Positions 26,643-41,314 of a stretch of DNA of 64,000 bases are shown one piece after another. How positions within the stretch are numbered: position 1 is the stretch's first letter; each line of letters opens with the position of its first letter. Below the pieces are notes generated by a model, which saw only the letters and a program-made list of their open reading frames with translations, did not search any database and was not told the DNA's origin. A program made the position numbers and the translations under genes. Origin of the DNA: Nemopilema nomurai (taxonomy: Eukaryota > Cnidaria > Scyphozoa > Rhizostomeae > Rhizostomatidae); NCBI GenBank assembly GCA_003864495.1, contig ML133421.1:2976001-3040000 (forward strand), read 5' to 3'.

Positions 26643-29600
26643 CCAAAAGCACGGAAAAGGTGCAGTCCACGTTGAAACTGTATGGTGCTAAGGAACGCCC
26701 CATCGATTTGATTGTGTAGGCAGCTGCTGGCAAAATGGAAAGGCAGGAAGTTTAGAGAAAGAAACTCTCGAAAACCGATTTTTCATTCAAATAATTGCAA
26801 GCTTTGTGTCTGGCATCATCATCATGCTGTAAACAACATCCAGACCAAGTAAAAGGGGGCTGGACACTTATGAAACATAGCACATTATAACGAAGCCTCG
26901 TCCACTCTTGGCGCACATTATAGATCTCCCTAAAGTGACACATTTACCCCACCTATGAGTTGGAGGAACGTTTTCGCAATTCAGATGCTAGAACTTTCTT
27001 AGTCGTTTTCTATCCCTCACTTTAAGGCCTAATTTTTTTAGCAGCGCTTGGAAATAGTTTTTCTGCGAGAAAAAGTTTTAGCCTCAAGAGCAATTCAAGA
27101 TTTTTCTTAATCTATTTGTATAGTATGTGGACCATGTTTGAAATTGGTAAACTAATGCGAAAACCTATTGATAATCTGTGTGAAATAATGGCAAATATTT
27201 CCTTACCATCATACCAAATCGTCTCGCCGTTAAAAAAGTCGTTAGCCGGTCAAGGCAGCATCCCAAATGCTTCTTACCGTAATTCGTATTATACATAATT
27301 AGTATAAGCATTGTCAACTCTTTTGCGAGCATGCGAAGCCTTACCAATCATGTTGAGTTATTTGGAGTCATTTATGACAGTTACACTGATAACGTTTTAG
27401 CCCATGCCTTCGAGCTTGTTTATGATATAAGTTGAATAGCGATTGCAATCATAAGAGGGTATGCTACAAAGGAAGAGGTAAACGGACCAGAAAGTGTAGT
27501 TCGTCCATCCAAATTCTCACTCGCACCCATCTATTCGCCAGTCATGATTGCACCGTTTAGTGATGAGCGTCGACGCTTGTGCTTAGCAGTGGCGTGGTTC
27601 ATTTCAAATTGTGAATGGACAACTTTTACAGTGCCTTAATAGGCTCTAGCTCTCCTTGCTCTGACTTCTGCCTGTCGCCTTCTAACAAAGCTGTGTACGT
27701 TTATATAACTGTTGAAAGACCATTCTGTTGGATTTCGGTTCTCTTTTCAATTTGATGTCATGTCGCCCTCTAGTTGAAAGAACACTGTTAAGTCCCTAGT
27801 AGACATTTCTCATCTCCCTATTTCCTGACCCGAGCACGGTTTATGTTCGATGCAAAGCCTCCGACACGATTGCTAGTGCTTTAGAATGACTCACTAGTAG
27901 GTCAGCTGGATGTGAATCCAGGAAATCCTTTCGAAGTCCTTTTTAGACAATGTTAATATGATACGGCAAAGGCATCAAAACTAGAATAAATACTGAAGCC
28001 CCATAGAGTATCCACAAATTTGGTCTCTTGTTACTGAGTGCAGAGAGGATCTCTTGTAAGTTGGCGCGTTTATAGCTGCCCGCAGCAGCAGTCAGCAAGC
28101 GAAACGAAGGTCTTCAGCTGGCGACAATGTTCAAAGTCCGCTTTGTTATGTTTTGCTTAAAGGTTGAATTGAATACAGGTTGGCTTCTAAGTTCAATTTA
28201 CTATCAGCTGTTCCCATTGGTTTTATTGATACATGCTCCACTATCAATCGGAGACCTCGTGCTTCTAAATCAACAAAACTGCAATCAGCTAAAAAGCCTT
28301 CCTCCGTAATCCTTTATAAGTCGAAGATGCCCAGCATTGCGTATCCCATTGTTTTTGCGCGGCCATATGTTTGCCTTTTGAACAATCGCGTCTCTCTGTG
28401 CTCTACCATCAAGTGCACAATGTAGGTTAAACTTCAGTGATTAGATTAAGGTTGCGATGAAATAGGACCTTTTGTTTGAACCAAACCAAAGCAACTGTTT
28501 CCATTGAGCCTGCAGTCGTCCATGACCGGCTCTCTGCGAATTTATTGAAATGAGCACACTGAATTATCTCAATATCGAATGCGTATATTTTGATTTTCTG
28601 GGCCCCTGAAATATGCCTCCGAATACTTGTATAATGAGTTTTTTGCTTAGACTATCCCTTTTGCAGCATTAGGTATCTATCAATATGTTAAGAATGACAA
28701 AAGCTTGCAGACAATGTTGGGTGATAAGCCAGTCTCAAATAAAATTGCTCTCTTCTTTATTCGATATCACGTGCGGCGCTCTCTTCTTTATTCGATATCA
28801 CGTGCGGCACTAATGATTTTGCAGATTGAAAACGAGACATCCATATTCAGTGTTTGGTTGCTTCGCTATGTAATTTGAAAGCGGGGCTTGGTTGGACTCA
28901 GAATGAGACATTTTGCTTGCATGTACATTTACAAAAATTAAAGCAGTTTATGTTCACATGAGTATGTTGTAAACAGTAGTAAGAGAGTAAGAGATGATAA
29001 ACTAAATATTTTTTGCATCTGCAGCTATAACTTGTGAGATATTATAGTGAACAATGCAAATTGTCTTTTTACAAATAAGCTAATTGTTTATGCGCATCAT
29101 TTAGTAGCGTTTTCACTGCAAAATATACTGGTTTAGAACGACGTAAGTATTGTTAAAGATCCTATTGGGGAAATTTTTACTTGTTCTCTGAGCATTTCAA
29201 CTCCTGCCTATGGACATTTTGATGATAATTCTCGAGACAAGTTTTCAACTGCTCGTTAATCTAGGACGTAATTCACTTCTGGCAGATTTGGCTGGATCAA
29301 ACTCTTGTTCTGTTGTCCTAATGATAATTACTAACTCGTTAGAAAGAAAATTACTGTCGAAAAATTTCTCATCAGTTCAGCAAATAAACTCTCTAATTTC
29401 GACATTTTTCCAAAACCAATAGGTCAATACAGCAAAAGTTTTACTCCTGTTCATCGATCAACATGCACCCATTTTTAACATTTAAACATCTACTTCGACT
29501 TTCTTCATATTGAAAAATGCCTTCTTACGTTTCCGCGTATTGCTAAAAATACTTATACATCACCTACTGAGTCAATGAAACTACAAGTTTCAGATAACTG

Positions 29601-32600
29601 TGCCTTTCTGTCTTATATATCGGGTTTATTCTGTATGTAATTTGTTTTACAGAGATGGGCTGCAGCACCCTTTTCAAAACCAAAGCCCCTCAAAACCATC
29701 TTTCCAAGCGCTAATAACGAATCTTTAGCCATTGCTGTTTCTCTATTGTTTTGCCCCTTTTCTTAAGAATCCATTAATGGATTTTTAATATTATTACTTT
29801 TAATTCGTTTAACGAAAAGAGGATTCCCCAGCTGTATCTAAGGCCAGGTTCGATTGCACGTGAGAGCTGATTTGAATTGCGAATAAAATTGTTCAGTTTG
29901 TCAAGGACTGGTAAAAAGCCGCATTCTCCTAAGTATTTATCGTACAATTGTTTGTAAAATTTCAACAAAACTCAATGAGTGCAACAATTTATTAACCTTC
30001 CCATTGTACACAAAGTCTCGATGCCGCAAAATGAAGTTACTTACCTCATAAAGCAGATTGATGTTAGAATGTAGATAGAACCTATACCCTTTTACCGTCC
30101 TTGATTGCCCACATCCACCGCCCTTGGATTGTCGAATTCATTTTTTCGACAAATGAAGTGGCTGTTTCTTCACGATCAGTCACTTTCCTTGCATGCCGGC
30201 GAATGAGTTGAACTCCGCGTTCTAGTACTTGCATTCCTTCAAAAGATGCAGGAAATGTCACTTATGTTTTAGCCGACAAGAAGTTTTCATTTCAGCTTCA
30301 ACTCTTAAAATGTGCAAGTTCATTTCTTTTCAAATGGGTGAACATGATGCACCAATTAAAATTTTTAACAGCAGAAAGTATTGAATCATTTGCCGGTTGC
30401 AGCATTTTGACAACAGTGACATCCATGGCCTCGCTTGATGATTTACCGGTTCAATGTTTGGATTAAATAATATCTGAGTGCGCCTGCCCAACGGTTTTCT
30501 TTCGCGCACACTGGTGAGTTAAACCAGTGGAGAATTTGATATTCGTTGGAAACGATAAAAATATCATAAATACACCATTACTATTCTTTAGAGAATGATA
30601 GCTCGAAAGGTACCCCCCTTGAATGGTTCATTTCAATGAAACAGATATTAACGGAATTGTACTTGGACCAAGAATGATATATTTCCAACTTGAAGCTGAC
30701 ATACGGGCACTCTGGTGCAAAATACTTTCTGTTGAATGATTTAATGCTAGCCATGCAACAGAGTTGAACACAAGCAAATACTATTAGTCACATATTGAAC
30801 TCTTATGTAGGAAGCCAAACATCCTCAAGCGCCTAGTAGTTTTTATGGCCGTCTCAGTGGTTTTAATGCTCTTTCAAAAGGTTTTTCCTCTGTTTAAATT
30901 TCTCTTACTCTCAAATAATTAATGAGTTACTAGTCTCCTTGATTGTCTTATAGTGTCGCAAGAATAGACATGACTCCTCTCTCCAACCCAAAAGACCTAT
31001 TGGCCCCAGATCACTCCCTTCTCCAGTAGCTGAATCAAGATGCACAGATGGTTGAAGCAGAAAATTAAGCTAAATTGTTAACAACTTTAATCCAACTGTA
31101 AGCTGTTATTGAAGGGAATAATATAGGGTGGAGAAGTAGCATTTTAATCCAATTTGCCTGTTTACAAAGCGTTTTAAGAAAGACAGCTTTGCGCGAAACC
31201 GAAAGAGCGTAACATCCCTGCAGTTTTCACCTCAGCCGCTGCTCCTAGGTCCAGGTAGGATCTTCTGGACATAATCAAGTGCAAGGAAGAGATCCATAGT
31301 TCGCACAGCCGCTAGGAAGGCTTTGTCTAGCTACTCATGGCAAAATCCCGTCAGCTTAAAAGAAAATTGCTTTTGTCCGCAGTTTTCAGAGGAACTTTAG
31401 CATAACATTGCAGCCGAGTGCTTCCAGTTGCACCCAGCCTTCTTGACACGCTTGACGCCCAGTCACCTCATCATCGTGAATTTTGATCCAGATTAACGCT
31501 TTAACATGTTTGCTAATTATTTTTAAAACATTCTAGAAATGACCGCAAAGCACTCCAGCTAACGCGTTTGTGCAACTGGCGGTGACGTCAGCTCGATCAC
31601 GCTCCTTCGGGTCGTCGACCGTCTTCCGTGCCCTCCTGTCGTGATAAGTGCTTTCATGCCAGGCATACTGCAATGACTTCTTCGCTCCATTCTCCATTAG
31701 CTGTGGTTTTAGGTCAACATGTGCCTATCGGTTTATGACTGATGGGCCACGACCTTCCTCCACACCAGTGCCTTCCTTGATTGCAACTAGGACAGGCTCC
31801 ATCGCAGAAGAGAACAAAAATTGCCACAGATGTCCTCATTGGTGATATTTTGAAAACGATTAATTTGCTTTTTATTCTTGCAGACAGATTAACCTTGGTA
31901 AACAGTTTTTAATTTACTGAATATCTATTAATCAGTAATTTATTTTGCGTAAAAAGCCAATCAGGTGCTTAGCTTTTAAATACATCCAATGTTAACTGCA
32001 AAGAGGAGAGCATTTTTCTTTTACAGCCATTGTTTTGAAAGGTAAACCTTCTGTCTGCGAGCACATGGTTTATCATAGGCCACAATAACAATTCACTTCA
32101 CAAGGACACCGTTGACTATAAAAAGATGCTTACCATGCCTTGGCCAATTCTTGATCTGAACAGCAAGGAGTGAGTCGACATTATCCTCTGCTGATCAATA
32201 TGCAGCAAACGCTGGTGGATTACTCGATCCTGCTGACGCTTTTGATCTGAGATTCAAAGAAGAGAAGTGGGATTACGCACCAACCTGCGACGTCATTAAT
32301 TGGTAAGAGCTCTTGTTCGAACATTTCATGTGTTAGAGACATGTGATAAATGTTACTTTTGCAAACTGTTTGACAGCCTAGCCAAAGATGCGACCAGTGT
32401 GAGAACAGGCTGTTACAGAGAGCGTAGATAAGATTGGTTGACAACCAGTTCTCAAGCTTTGCATGGCCTCTGACTTCTGGCTGCAATGACTCCAGTTAGG
32501 TGCTCCACATTGTCAACTGATCATGACTTTTGTTCACTTTAGGAATAAACAAGCAAAAACAATAGCAATTTGTAAATGTTGGAACGTCCTAAGCAGTTGA

Positions 32601-33724
32601 GTGAGTGCATTCAAATTGTAGACTTGGCGACTTAGCCAACATTATTCATTATCAAATTTCAATTGAAATGTCAAAATGCAAAGTCAGAACGGATGACAGA
32701 TTCCACCTCCAAGCTCTTCTTACTGGCATTCTGAAACTTGAGTACTTCTTGTTTGGAAAGGATAATCCACAAAACATGCTTTTTGAGTCTTAGGTAACTT
32801 ATCTCTTTTACATTCTAATTCTTTAGAAGCTTCCTGTCAGATTTCTTTAAATTGCTTTCTAATTAAGAAGGAAACACTTTTTAGTTTGGTGAAGGGACAT
32901 TGCTAGTAAGAAAGAGCTAAGAAGGTGGTACTTGACATAAACAAAACAGATAAAGACCTTTTGGGTCGAAAATAACTTCCAGCTACTATCCCAAAATGTG
33001 CACAACAAGACAGAGAATTGTGTTCTTTAGAGTGACTTTATGCCCATGAGATGTAGTTACTTTTGTTGTATGCCAAAGATATGATATTTATTCTTGAAAT
33101 GAAGCTGCTTAGTTACTTGTGCTTACCTAAATTCCTGATACTTCAAATGGTGTTAAAGCCTAGTGAACAACCTTAGAAATGTCTTGAAAGCTATGAAGAT
33201 CATGTGACAACGTGAATTCGAAAAGTATCCAAATCTTGACTTATTTAAGTCTCACAAGCAGCTATTGCCCAGAGACAGTCGAAAGAGGTTCCTGTTCCAG
33301 AGTAGTGTCTCTTCACAGTTGCCCAAAGGATCTCCAGGGTCATTTGATGCTACCTTCTGCTCCAGAAAATACCAGACTGTCATTTTTCTGCTTTCTTCTC
33401 TGGACTGTAATTTTTGCTAAAATATTTCCTTGGAGTGGCTTTGACGGTGCAATTTTCATTAAACACCCTGTGTTACTTTTTCTCGAGAGCAAATGCAACG
33501 AATGACTTCTGTTCCTGTAAATGTCTCTCTGTAATTTTACATCAACGGATCAAACGTGACACGGTATGTTTGGAAGGATTTGAAATAATGGATCACATAT
33601 AACGTGGTTCCTTTTTGTGACATCTTTGGTGACGCGTAGTAGGAAATTTGATCCGTTGTGGTTCTTGGTAATTAGTTCATTGCTGACAGTTGCCGCCCTA
33701 TTGCAGCTATATCCGACGTCAAAG
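26643..33724. other. Long non-coding stretch
   Basis: No frame exceeds about 100 codons and none shows a recognisable domain. The composition is AT-rich with scattered short repeats, including the 31-bp tandem duplication listed separately. It is best described as intergenic or intronic animal DNA with no visible gene. Confidence 0.5.
28747..28808. repeat. 31-bp perfect tandem duplication
   Basis: The word starting GCTCTCTTCTTTATTCG and ending ATATCACGTGCGGC occurs twice in direct succession without mismatch. Each copy contains a CACGTG E-box and an ATATCACGTG string. This is a small recent duplication; no function is evident. Confidence 0.9.
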
Positions 33725-34302
33725 GCCGTTTTCCACTTATAGAAAATTTTCTTTAGAAAGGAACAGAAAATTTTCCTTTGCGAATTTCCACAAATCTATG
33801 CGGAGAGGACAGGAATAATGTCTTTTGTCAGCTGGGTAGGCCTAAGTGTGATAACGAAGGAAATAAAATTACTTTCTTTTGCTTGTTGTTCTAAGTTTTC
33901 TGCGTGCTGCTGTGACTGAAAAAGCTGTTGTTTAACGTTTAATGCATTCTTCTGCAATAACATGAGTGTTCTCCATCTCATGACAGAAAAGAATAAAAAC
34001 CCTAATTGTTCCTAGCTTAGAAAATTATATTCGTCTTGCTCGTGATCCGTGAAAATGTTTATAGCATTTACGAAAATCTCCACTGATTGATATGTGTGAA
34101 AGTTTTTTCCTATAATTGATGCAAAACAGTCACAAAACAAAATGACATGATTTGTTTTAATCACACGACGTTTTTCCGTAGCTCAACTTTCCTCGGAACA
34201 GAACGGACAGGAAAACTCTCCATTCATATGACGCATGCGCATTAGCTTTTCTTTTTCGTTCTGTTCCTGTCCGCGGAAAATTTTCAGTAAGTGGAAAACG
34301 GC
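33725..34302. mobile_element. Candidate MITE with about 44-bp inverted repeats
   Basis: The left end (33725-33768) and the reverse complement of the right end (34259-34302) share GCCGTTTTCCACTTA. After two mismatches they share GAAAATTTTC, and after a short diverged part they share AGGAACAGAA. The enclosed 578 bp carries no complete protein. A 61-codon minus-strand frame (33796-33981) rich in Gln and Leu shows no known domain. The flanks CGTCAAAG and CGTTAAGA agree at 5 of 8 bases, so the target duplication and superfamily remain open (hAT or PIF/Harbinger are possible). Confidence 0.65.
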
Positions 34303-37300
34303 GTTAAGAAGTGCTGATGGCTGAAGACTTACTCTGCCCAGAAACCCGAACCAATTTACTTCTAATTGAACATAGAATAGCCTTCCAATGTGGATTTGTT
34401 TACCCCCTCTATCATGATTATTATTCATAGCATTATTAAGCTGTTACACTGATCCTTTACAACTTCTTGAATTGTAACTCTAAGCACAGCACCGGATGCT
34501 GGCTTCTTGTCTTGAAAATTTGGAGACGAATTAAAAAAGGCTTCCCATTTTATTGGAGAGGCAATGCAAGTGTAGGCAGCAAGTATGGTTGTCTTCTTAT
34601 GTAAAACCCCGAGCTGGCGACTGGAAGGCAGAAGGGCGCATGATGGCATAAAGTACCTATGTCATTTACTCGCCGGGGGTTGATATAGTTAGATCATGGT
34701 CTGAGTAGCTTGGCTTGGCTTGGCTGAGTAGGGGCGATTTGTTGAAAGTAGCCCTTTCTCTGTGTTGGAGATTTGGGGGCTAAGTTCAAGGAAAGTTTTT
34801 TGTGAGTTGAGGTAAGCAATCTTCCGATACCAGCTGGATGGACAGCCTTTTGAATTTATGGTAATCGGAGGCGTTTGGTGGGTGGGACAGTTCTACAATT
34901 AACTTTGAAAAAGCACCAGCAATAACAAAGTCATAAAGATCAACCATGGACTGGGAAACTTGATGAGCTAATTAATGTGGTCCTGTATTATTTCTTGCTA
35001 TGGAGTTTCTAGAAGCTGATTTCTTGCCTCAGTCTATAAAATTTAGCAGCACTTAAAGGTTTGCAGCCACTGTTGATTTGCAAACACTGAACTTTCCCTG
35101 TGCCTAAGATGCCACAACACACAAATATTTCACTTGTTTGTTTTTAAAAGTTGCTATTGATAGCTATTCAGTAAACCGGAAGCATGTGCCTTGAAATCAT
35201 CATTAGCAAATTAAAGATTGATGGCGGGTACGTCAGTTTTCACCTTGCTGATTATGATGATTTCAGCAATTTATGCGTTTCTATTTATAGAACAACATGA
35301 AAATGCTACGTTACACCTTTTCAGTGCTACGTATCAGCTGTGAAAGCTAGGGTGGCTCATTATTGCTAAACATTGTTATTGCACCACATAAATTGCTCCC
35401 ACCTTGTTATGGAAAGTTTTTATGTAGCTGTTATGAAATTGATGATGCTATTAACATCGCTAAAATCAGATTAAATGCGAATACACCAACACTGTAATTT
35501 CTGCTTGTTGATAAATGATACGAATAATAAAGAAATTGGCACAACATTTTCGATAAGGATAGACCTGACCCAATCTGTCTGGGCAAGAAGGCTTCGGTGG
35601 CTGCTCTTTGCTCTGAATGAGTATCAAATATGATTACTAACAGCCCCAATAGACATGTCATTAGCCAAAATACCAGCGACCATGAACTGTTCTTAAATAC
35701 AGCTTCAATAAATGCTTTAATTTATTGGGGGTAAATAGCCGCGCATCGATTGCTCACTTTTCCTGTGCAAACAATGTGTTGACATGGTAGAGAAATGGCC
35801 CTTCACGGACCATTATACTTTATTGTTTATTTTAGCAGGTGACAGAGGGATGAGAAGCTCATTTACAAAGCGTTAATTAGAGACTCATCACAAACACTAG
35901 ACGCACACTTGAATTTCAAATGCTTACCATGAATAGAAGAACCATGTTGACCTCAGGCGGACCAGACAGACAGCTAGTCCTTTTCACCTTTGAAACAACA
36001 ACGCTCAATTCATCATATTTACTGCATGAATTGAATTCGGCTCTTGAAAAAATTGTTGGATCAGCTGAAACATCAATGATTCGCTCTCAATAAGCCTTCT
36101 CCGTTCATGACACAATCACACTGCTTTTGATACACTTTTAAGTAGCCCACTTTTCTTGATATTATGTTTGCTATTAGGGTATTCAAACGGTAGGCAATTC
36201 ACCTTAATAGGGAACTCATTGTTTAATAGTTGGCCTATGCTCTTGTCGCAAATTATTTTGAGCAATCAGTAACCTAAGATGGCCTTGCTACTTGTTCGTT
36301 CACTTTCCACTTCAATTTTCCATACAATAATGGCCATGCTTTTTGCTGAAGCTGGATCTCGTTGCTTGGTAAATGATAGTAACGAATAACCAACCGTTCT
36401 ACAATGTAAAATCTTCAAAACCCATTGCAACAGGTCAGGAGCGCAGAGACCTCATTAAAAAAACAAGGTTCAATAAAATTGTCAAATGGGTCTGCAAAGT
36501 TTAGAACAAAACAGTTCCAACTCGCTTTCCTAGATTTCCAATTAATGCAGTCACGAGGCAATTAAAATCACAATGCAATCACATTGTAATAAATTCAAAA
36601 CTATGAAGCTGAAATAGATGATTAATGGAAAGGAAAATAGATTCATTCATCAGTGACTTTTTTTAAATATTAAGAAGCAACGAATGGATTTTGCATTCAA
36701 AGATTGAAATTTATTGACTGCGGAAGAACGCAGTGACAATGGAGTTTGTCTACCAGCCTACATGCAAGAGATAGGAACATAAAGGAATTAGAAGCCTCTA
36801 AATATGAAACAGTTTGTGAATGTTGTCAATCTGGATTTGTTCAGTTTCAGAATCAAAATAACCAGCTGGTGACAAAGACGTTGGCTTCTGCTTGTGATGT
36901 CTCCGCACATTTGGAAGTAGAATTCTAATAGATGGATGTTTTTCATTGGATATTTCATTGGTCACTTTTTATGCTGTAAGATTAAAAGTAAGGCAAGAGT
37001 TTTTTTTCTAGGAAGATCTGATTCTTCAAAATTTCTTGAAAAAGCACCATCAACAAGAAGCTTCGAGAAGCAAGATCGATGGAACGCCAAAACGAGGCCG
37101 ACAGATATCAGCATGCGCAGAATGTATCAGGATCAATGGGACCCAGGCATGTGCATTAGAATCTTTGTAGCCTTTTGAATACAGACCAAGGGATGCAGCA
37201 GGGCACAGAATAGACTAAACACTAGTTGCTGTGCAAAAGACTTACTAATCAAATGTCTATTTGCCATTACTTCTAGATTTCAACCTAACATGTTTAGTGA

Positions 37301-37597
37301 CACTAGTAATTGGCATCTTTTCACTTGATGAATCTCAAAGAACTTGTAATTATCTTATGAAAGCCCAACAAATTGCCGTTATGCCGTGGAAACTAAATTT
37401 CTAGAAGGAGCTGTGATAGAATTCAACTATGCAGTTACACTACAACCTCTGATCTAATAACACTACTGCATCAGCATGTATTTAAGTTCTCTAAGCAAGT
37501 TCGCTTTGCTGAGTGCATTTTGCAAGTGCATTTGTCTTTGTATGAAATTTTCTTCTGCGGCGATTCTACGCTGCCCGAGCAAGTGGAATCTAGTCTG

Positions 37598-37599
<2 letters not shown>
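34303..37599. other. Non-coding stretch
   Basis: AT-rich sequence with no supported coding frame and no repeat beyond a short GGCTT triplet near 34710. I see nothing else in it. Confidence 0.5.

Positions 37600-37640
<41 letters not shown>
37600..37640 (+). repeat. Run of 41 consecutive G
   Basis: An unbroken G homopolymer lies between TAGTCTGTT and AGCGCGG. Such a run can fold into G-quadruplexes on the plus strand or i-motifs on the minus strand. Its exact length is likely unstable both in cells and in sequencing. Short open frames across it (poly-Gly or poly-Pro) are not genes. Confidence 0.9.
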
Positions 37641-37641
<1 letters not shown>

Positions 37642-40600
37642 GCGCGGTAGCAGACGGGGCTGCTTTTCCAAATTCAGAATAGCCAGACTTACAATGGTGT
37701 GTTTTAGGTCATAACGGTGAAGTGGAACGAATAACGGAAAAGTTGCGCACCACTGAAACGTGGTTCTGCCTGTTCATGGAAGTTTGAGTAAGTGCAGCTT
37801 GCGGCCTTCCGACCAATGCTTGCGTCATTCCACGTAGGATTATAGCTAAAGCTTTTGGTAGTTGAAGTACGTGTGCTTCCTTGCCCATTGTGCAGCGACA
37901 CGTTTTGGAGATTGTCGGAATGGATGAAGGAGGATTCGCAGGTAAATCTAATGGAAATGCTGGAACTGCTTCAAGTGTTCTTTTGTACTTTTCGATGAAG
38001 TCCCATTTTCGTCTGATTAAGTCATTGTTTGTCTCCACTTCGCAATAACTGCCGTGTAAATAAGACTATGTGTTGTTTAATGAGAGCATCCTGTTTTCGA
38101 CACAATTATTTCTTTATTAACGAGTTACAGGTGGTGTGTGTGAACAATTATTGAAGTTTCAACAATCTAAATCTCATTAAAGGGTAATTCGCTAATTATC
38201 CTTAAAATATCAACACCTAAAGCGGGTACTCCACTATTTTCTTATAAAATTCCGCATTGTTGTACGACTCTCAAACATCCTTCAATTTGATGGACCGAGA
38301 GAGAGACTGACACCTTTGGCCTAAAGTAGCACCATGCTTGTGCGTCGTCATTCTGTAAACTCAAAAAGTCTACCAGTCGTAAACAAGTGTGTCCGCAAAG
38401 CCCTAGTGTATGGTTCAGATGCCGCCTCTCTTATTAAACTTTCTCTGATGAGCTACATGCTACATTTTAGTCGGCTAGGTCAAATCTGCGATTTTTATGG
38501 AGATATAACAACACGAGATATATCTCATTTCTTATCGTCATTCTCCCTTGAAAACACTTCCTTTCGATTTATGAACATCATCCAACAGAATGTAGAACAA
38601 ACACAAAGTTTTAAATTTGGCTAAAAGCTTTAAAATTTTTGCTGTTTTTTCTACATTTTAAGAATACTGCGATACATTGGAAAGATTATCAGCCATTCGC
38701 TCCCGCCGCTTCTGTACACACTACAAGCCTGTTGAAAGTTGAAATGCCGGGTTGCGTCTTCACAGGCCAATGACTTCACAAAAGGATAGTGACTTTTTAT
38801 TGTAAGTCATTATATTTTTTCTCATTCTGTCAGATGTTGTGGAATCATTTCAGCTTGATGACGTCACTCTGAGGCAGCGAACGGCAGCTGTTGTGCATTC
38901 CAAATACCTAGGCCAACAGAAGCAGATTTATGTAAAAGTGATAATGAAATGTATTTTCTTTTCAATATGTCACCCTTAGCGATCTGTTATTAAATAAATC
39001 AGCCAAGCATTGGTTTCGTTTTCCACCGCACGTGACCGTCTCAGCTTTGGATGACAACAAAGGGCTACGAGGGCCTGTTTGATGTGACACTGAAGTGCCT
39101 TAAGGTTGCCTGTAAGCAAGCAGAGACTCTAATTATCGGTAGCTACGAGCGGCCATGTCTTTCTTGCATGCCAATTATGTTGCCTTTTATACTGGAGTTG
39201 CTGCTTTATTGAATCATTGAACAAAATCGCTCTTATTAAACGGCTTATTTTTAGAAGCAAATTTGTTTGTGTTTATTGATTCAGGGCTTGCTATGCCCTC
39301 TCTTCAACACAGGCGGACACAGCCCTAGATGATCTTCACATTTATCCTATACGTTTTTACTTTTTTGTGGCTAAGGGTTGCACTATAAACAAATGTGTGA
39401 TCATGTAGAGTTTAACTGAAATCGAAGTCTTTGTTCTTTAATATTTAACAAATCTGGATTGCAAGACCAGTGGTGATCGGTGTCAAAGGCATCTGAATTG
39501 TTCCCATGACAAAGGGCACTGGCTTTTCAGCATTCGACTATGGCTCGGCTCTTAAATGCGAGATTCCATCATGATACACTAACCTTTGTTTTATTTTGTT
39601 TTTATTTCAAATGAACAATCGCTAAACTAGTCTGCTTTCGAAATATGATGTTTGCAGGATTAGCCTGCGCTATTGTTTCCGTTACCATCTGCCCCGCTTG
39701 TGCAAGTTCGTCTCTTGTCTGCTAGTCGTCCAAATCTATAAGCAATGACCGAAACCTCCATTCCGCAATGTCCACCAAAGCCATATAGTTATTGTTTTCT
39801 TTCAGATTAAAAGATATTTTGACTTGCCATGCAGGAGGCTCGTAATGTGCGCCATCACACCCTTCGTGGTTATCTTCAGCTAATGAATTCCTTCTGTGAC
39901 TTTTTGTGCAATGATAGTGTGTTGAAATTCGATGTCATTTCCAAGCTACCCAGGAGCACCTTGGCGTGTTCTTTCTCCATACATTGTTTGCTGCAACAGA
40001 AAAAGCAGGATGCTTCTATAGTCATCCTGCTATCCATGCGGGCCCCGTGTGGACCTCTGTTCGCGAGTTCAAATGCGTCTTCCCAACCAGCCCCCCTCCA
40101 AGGGTTGCGCCGATCGAATGCGTCTACTCCAGCATTCCGTTTCTAGGACTGTCTTTTGGAGGCCTTTGATAATCATTTGATATTCATTTTGGGGAAGGCA
40201 ATACTAAACGTGAATGCTGACCCTTAGGCAAACCCAAGCACACAGTTTCTCCTCGTCTACACGAGCTCGTACACAGTACCTTTCCAACCAAAAGCAGTTG
40301 GAGTTTTACATCAGAACGTAGAGCGCATAAAACGTCTAATTGAGGTGAAGATGTTGAATGAATCAGAAAGTGGATTTTACCATCAACTTACACATTAGAC
40401 TGATACAGCGTAGCTCCAAGGCAATTAACTGATTTATTTCTGTCCATGTAAGAGGATTTCATTAAAAGTTCTTTTGTTCTCTTGAGACAACTTTGTAGGT
40501 TCTCCGACATTCACTGATGCATATTGAAATTCAAACTTTGTTTATGAGAAGAAAATTATCATTGGCATTCGCCAGCCTTAGTAAGAAGGAATACATGAAT

Positions 40601-41295
40601 CAGTCATTTTTGCCGTGTAAGATTGAACGAGCCCCGTGTCTCCTTCTGAGAAGCGGCCCCAAGGCCCGCTACGCGTATCGGGGAAACCTCGGGCACTCAG
40701 CTGTGGAATAATGCCACCTGTTTGTAAGTTTGTTTACGTGTACCCGTGTTATTCCTTTAAAATAACAAGCGAGTTCACCCTTTATAAATCGATTCAAAGA
40801 AGAACACGATGGTCACCAAACAAGAGGTGGCCTTATTTCGAACTTGTTTTTGGCCAGCGCTCAATATTTGCAAGGAAAAAATCTTGAGAAAGCCCTTTTA
40901 GAGTTTGTTTACCAGTTGACTTCACTTATCGTAAAGTCTTCTTGGCTTTTGTTATTGGACGATTGGTAATTAATTCTGCTACCAAACATGCCTTCGTGTC
41001 TGTACTTTTTGAAGGATATCAGGCCATTTGCCTCTACTTTCCAAGAACTTAATGACAACGTCGCTTCCCGTAGCTACCTAAGCTAGAACCCAAACACTTT
41101 CAAAACAAAGTTCTCCTGAAACAGATTACTGTGGAAGCTTGTCCTGTAGCATTGTTTAGCGAATGGTAACGAAAACACCTTTTCCCTTTCGTCATCAACA
41201 TTTCACAGAAAATTGCATTTATCGCTCTCTAAACCAACTTTATTCATGAACAAGTTACTAAATAAAAACAACTGTTTGACTTAATCAGAAGTTGA
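37641..41295. other. Non-coding stretch downstream of Gsx
   Basis: No supported gene or named repeat. The section at 40630-40710 is relatively GC-rich. Because Gsx is transcribed from the minus strand, this is its 3' flank. Confidence 0.5.
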
Positions 41296-41314
41296 ATTAC
41301 AATTTTACAATTGA

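Noticed and set aside
37471..37714. Small frames with poly-Gly or poly-Pro
   Set aside because: They exist only because they cross the 41-base G run.
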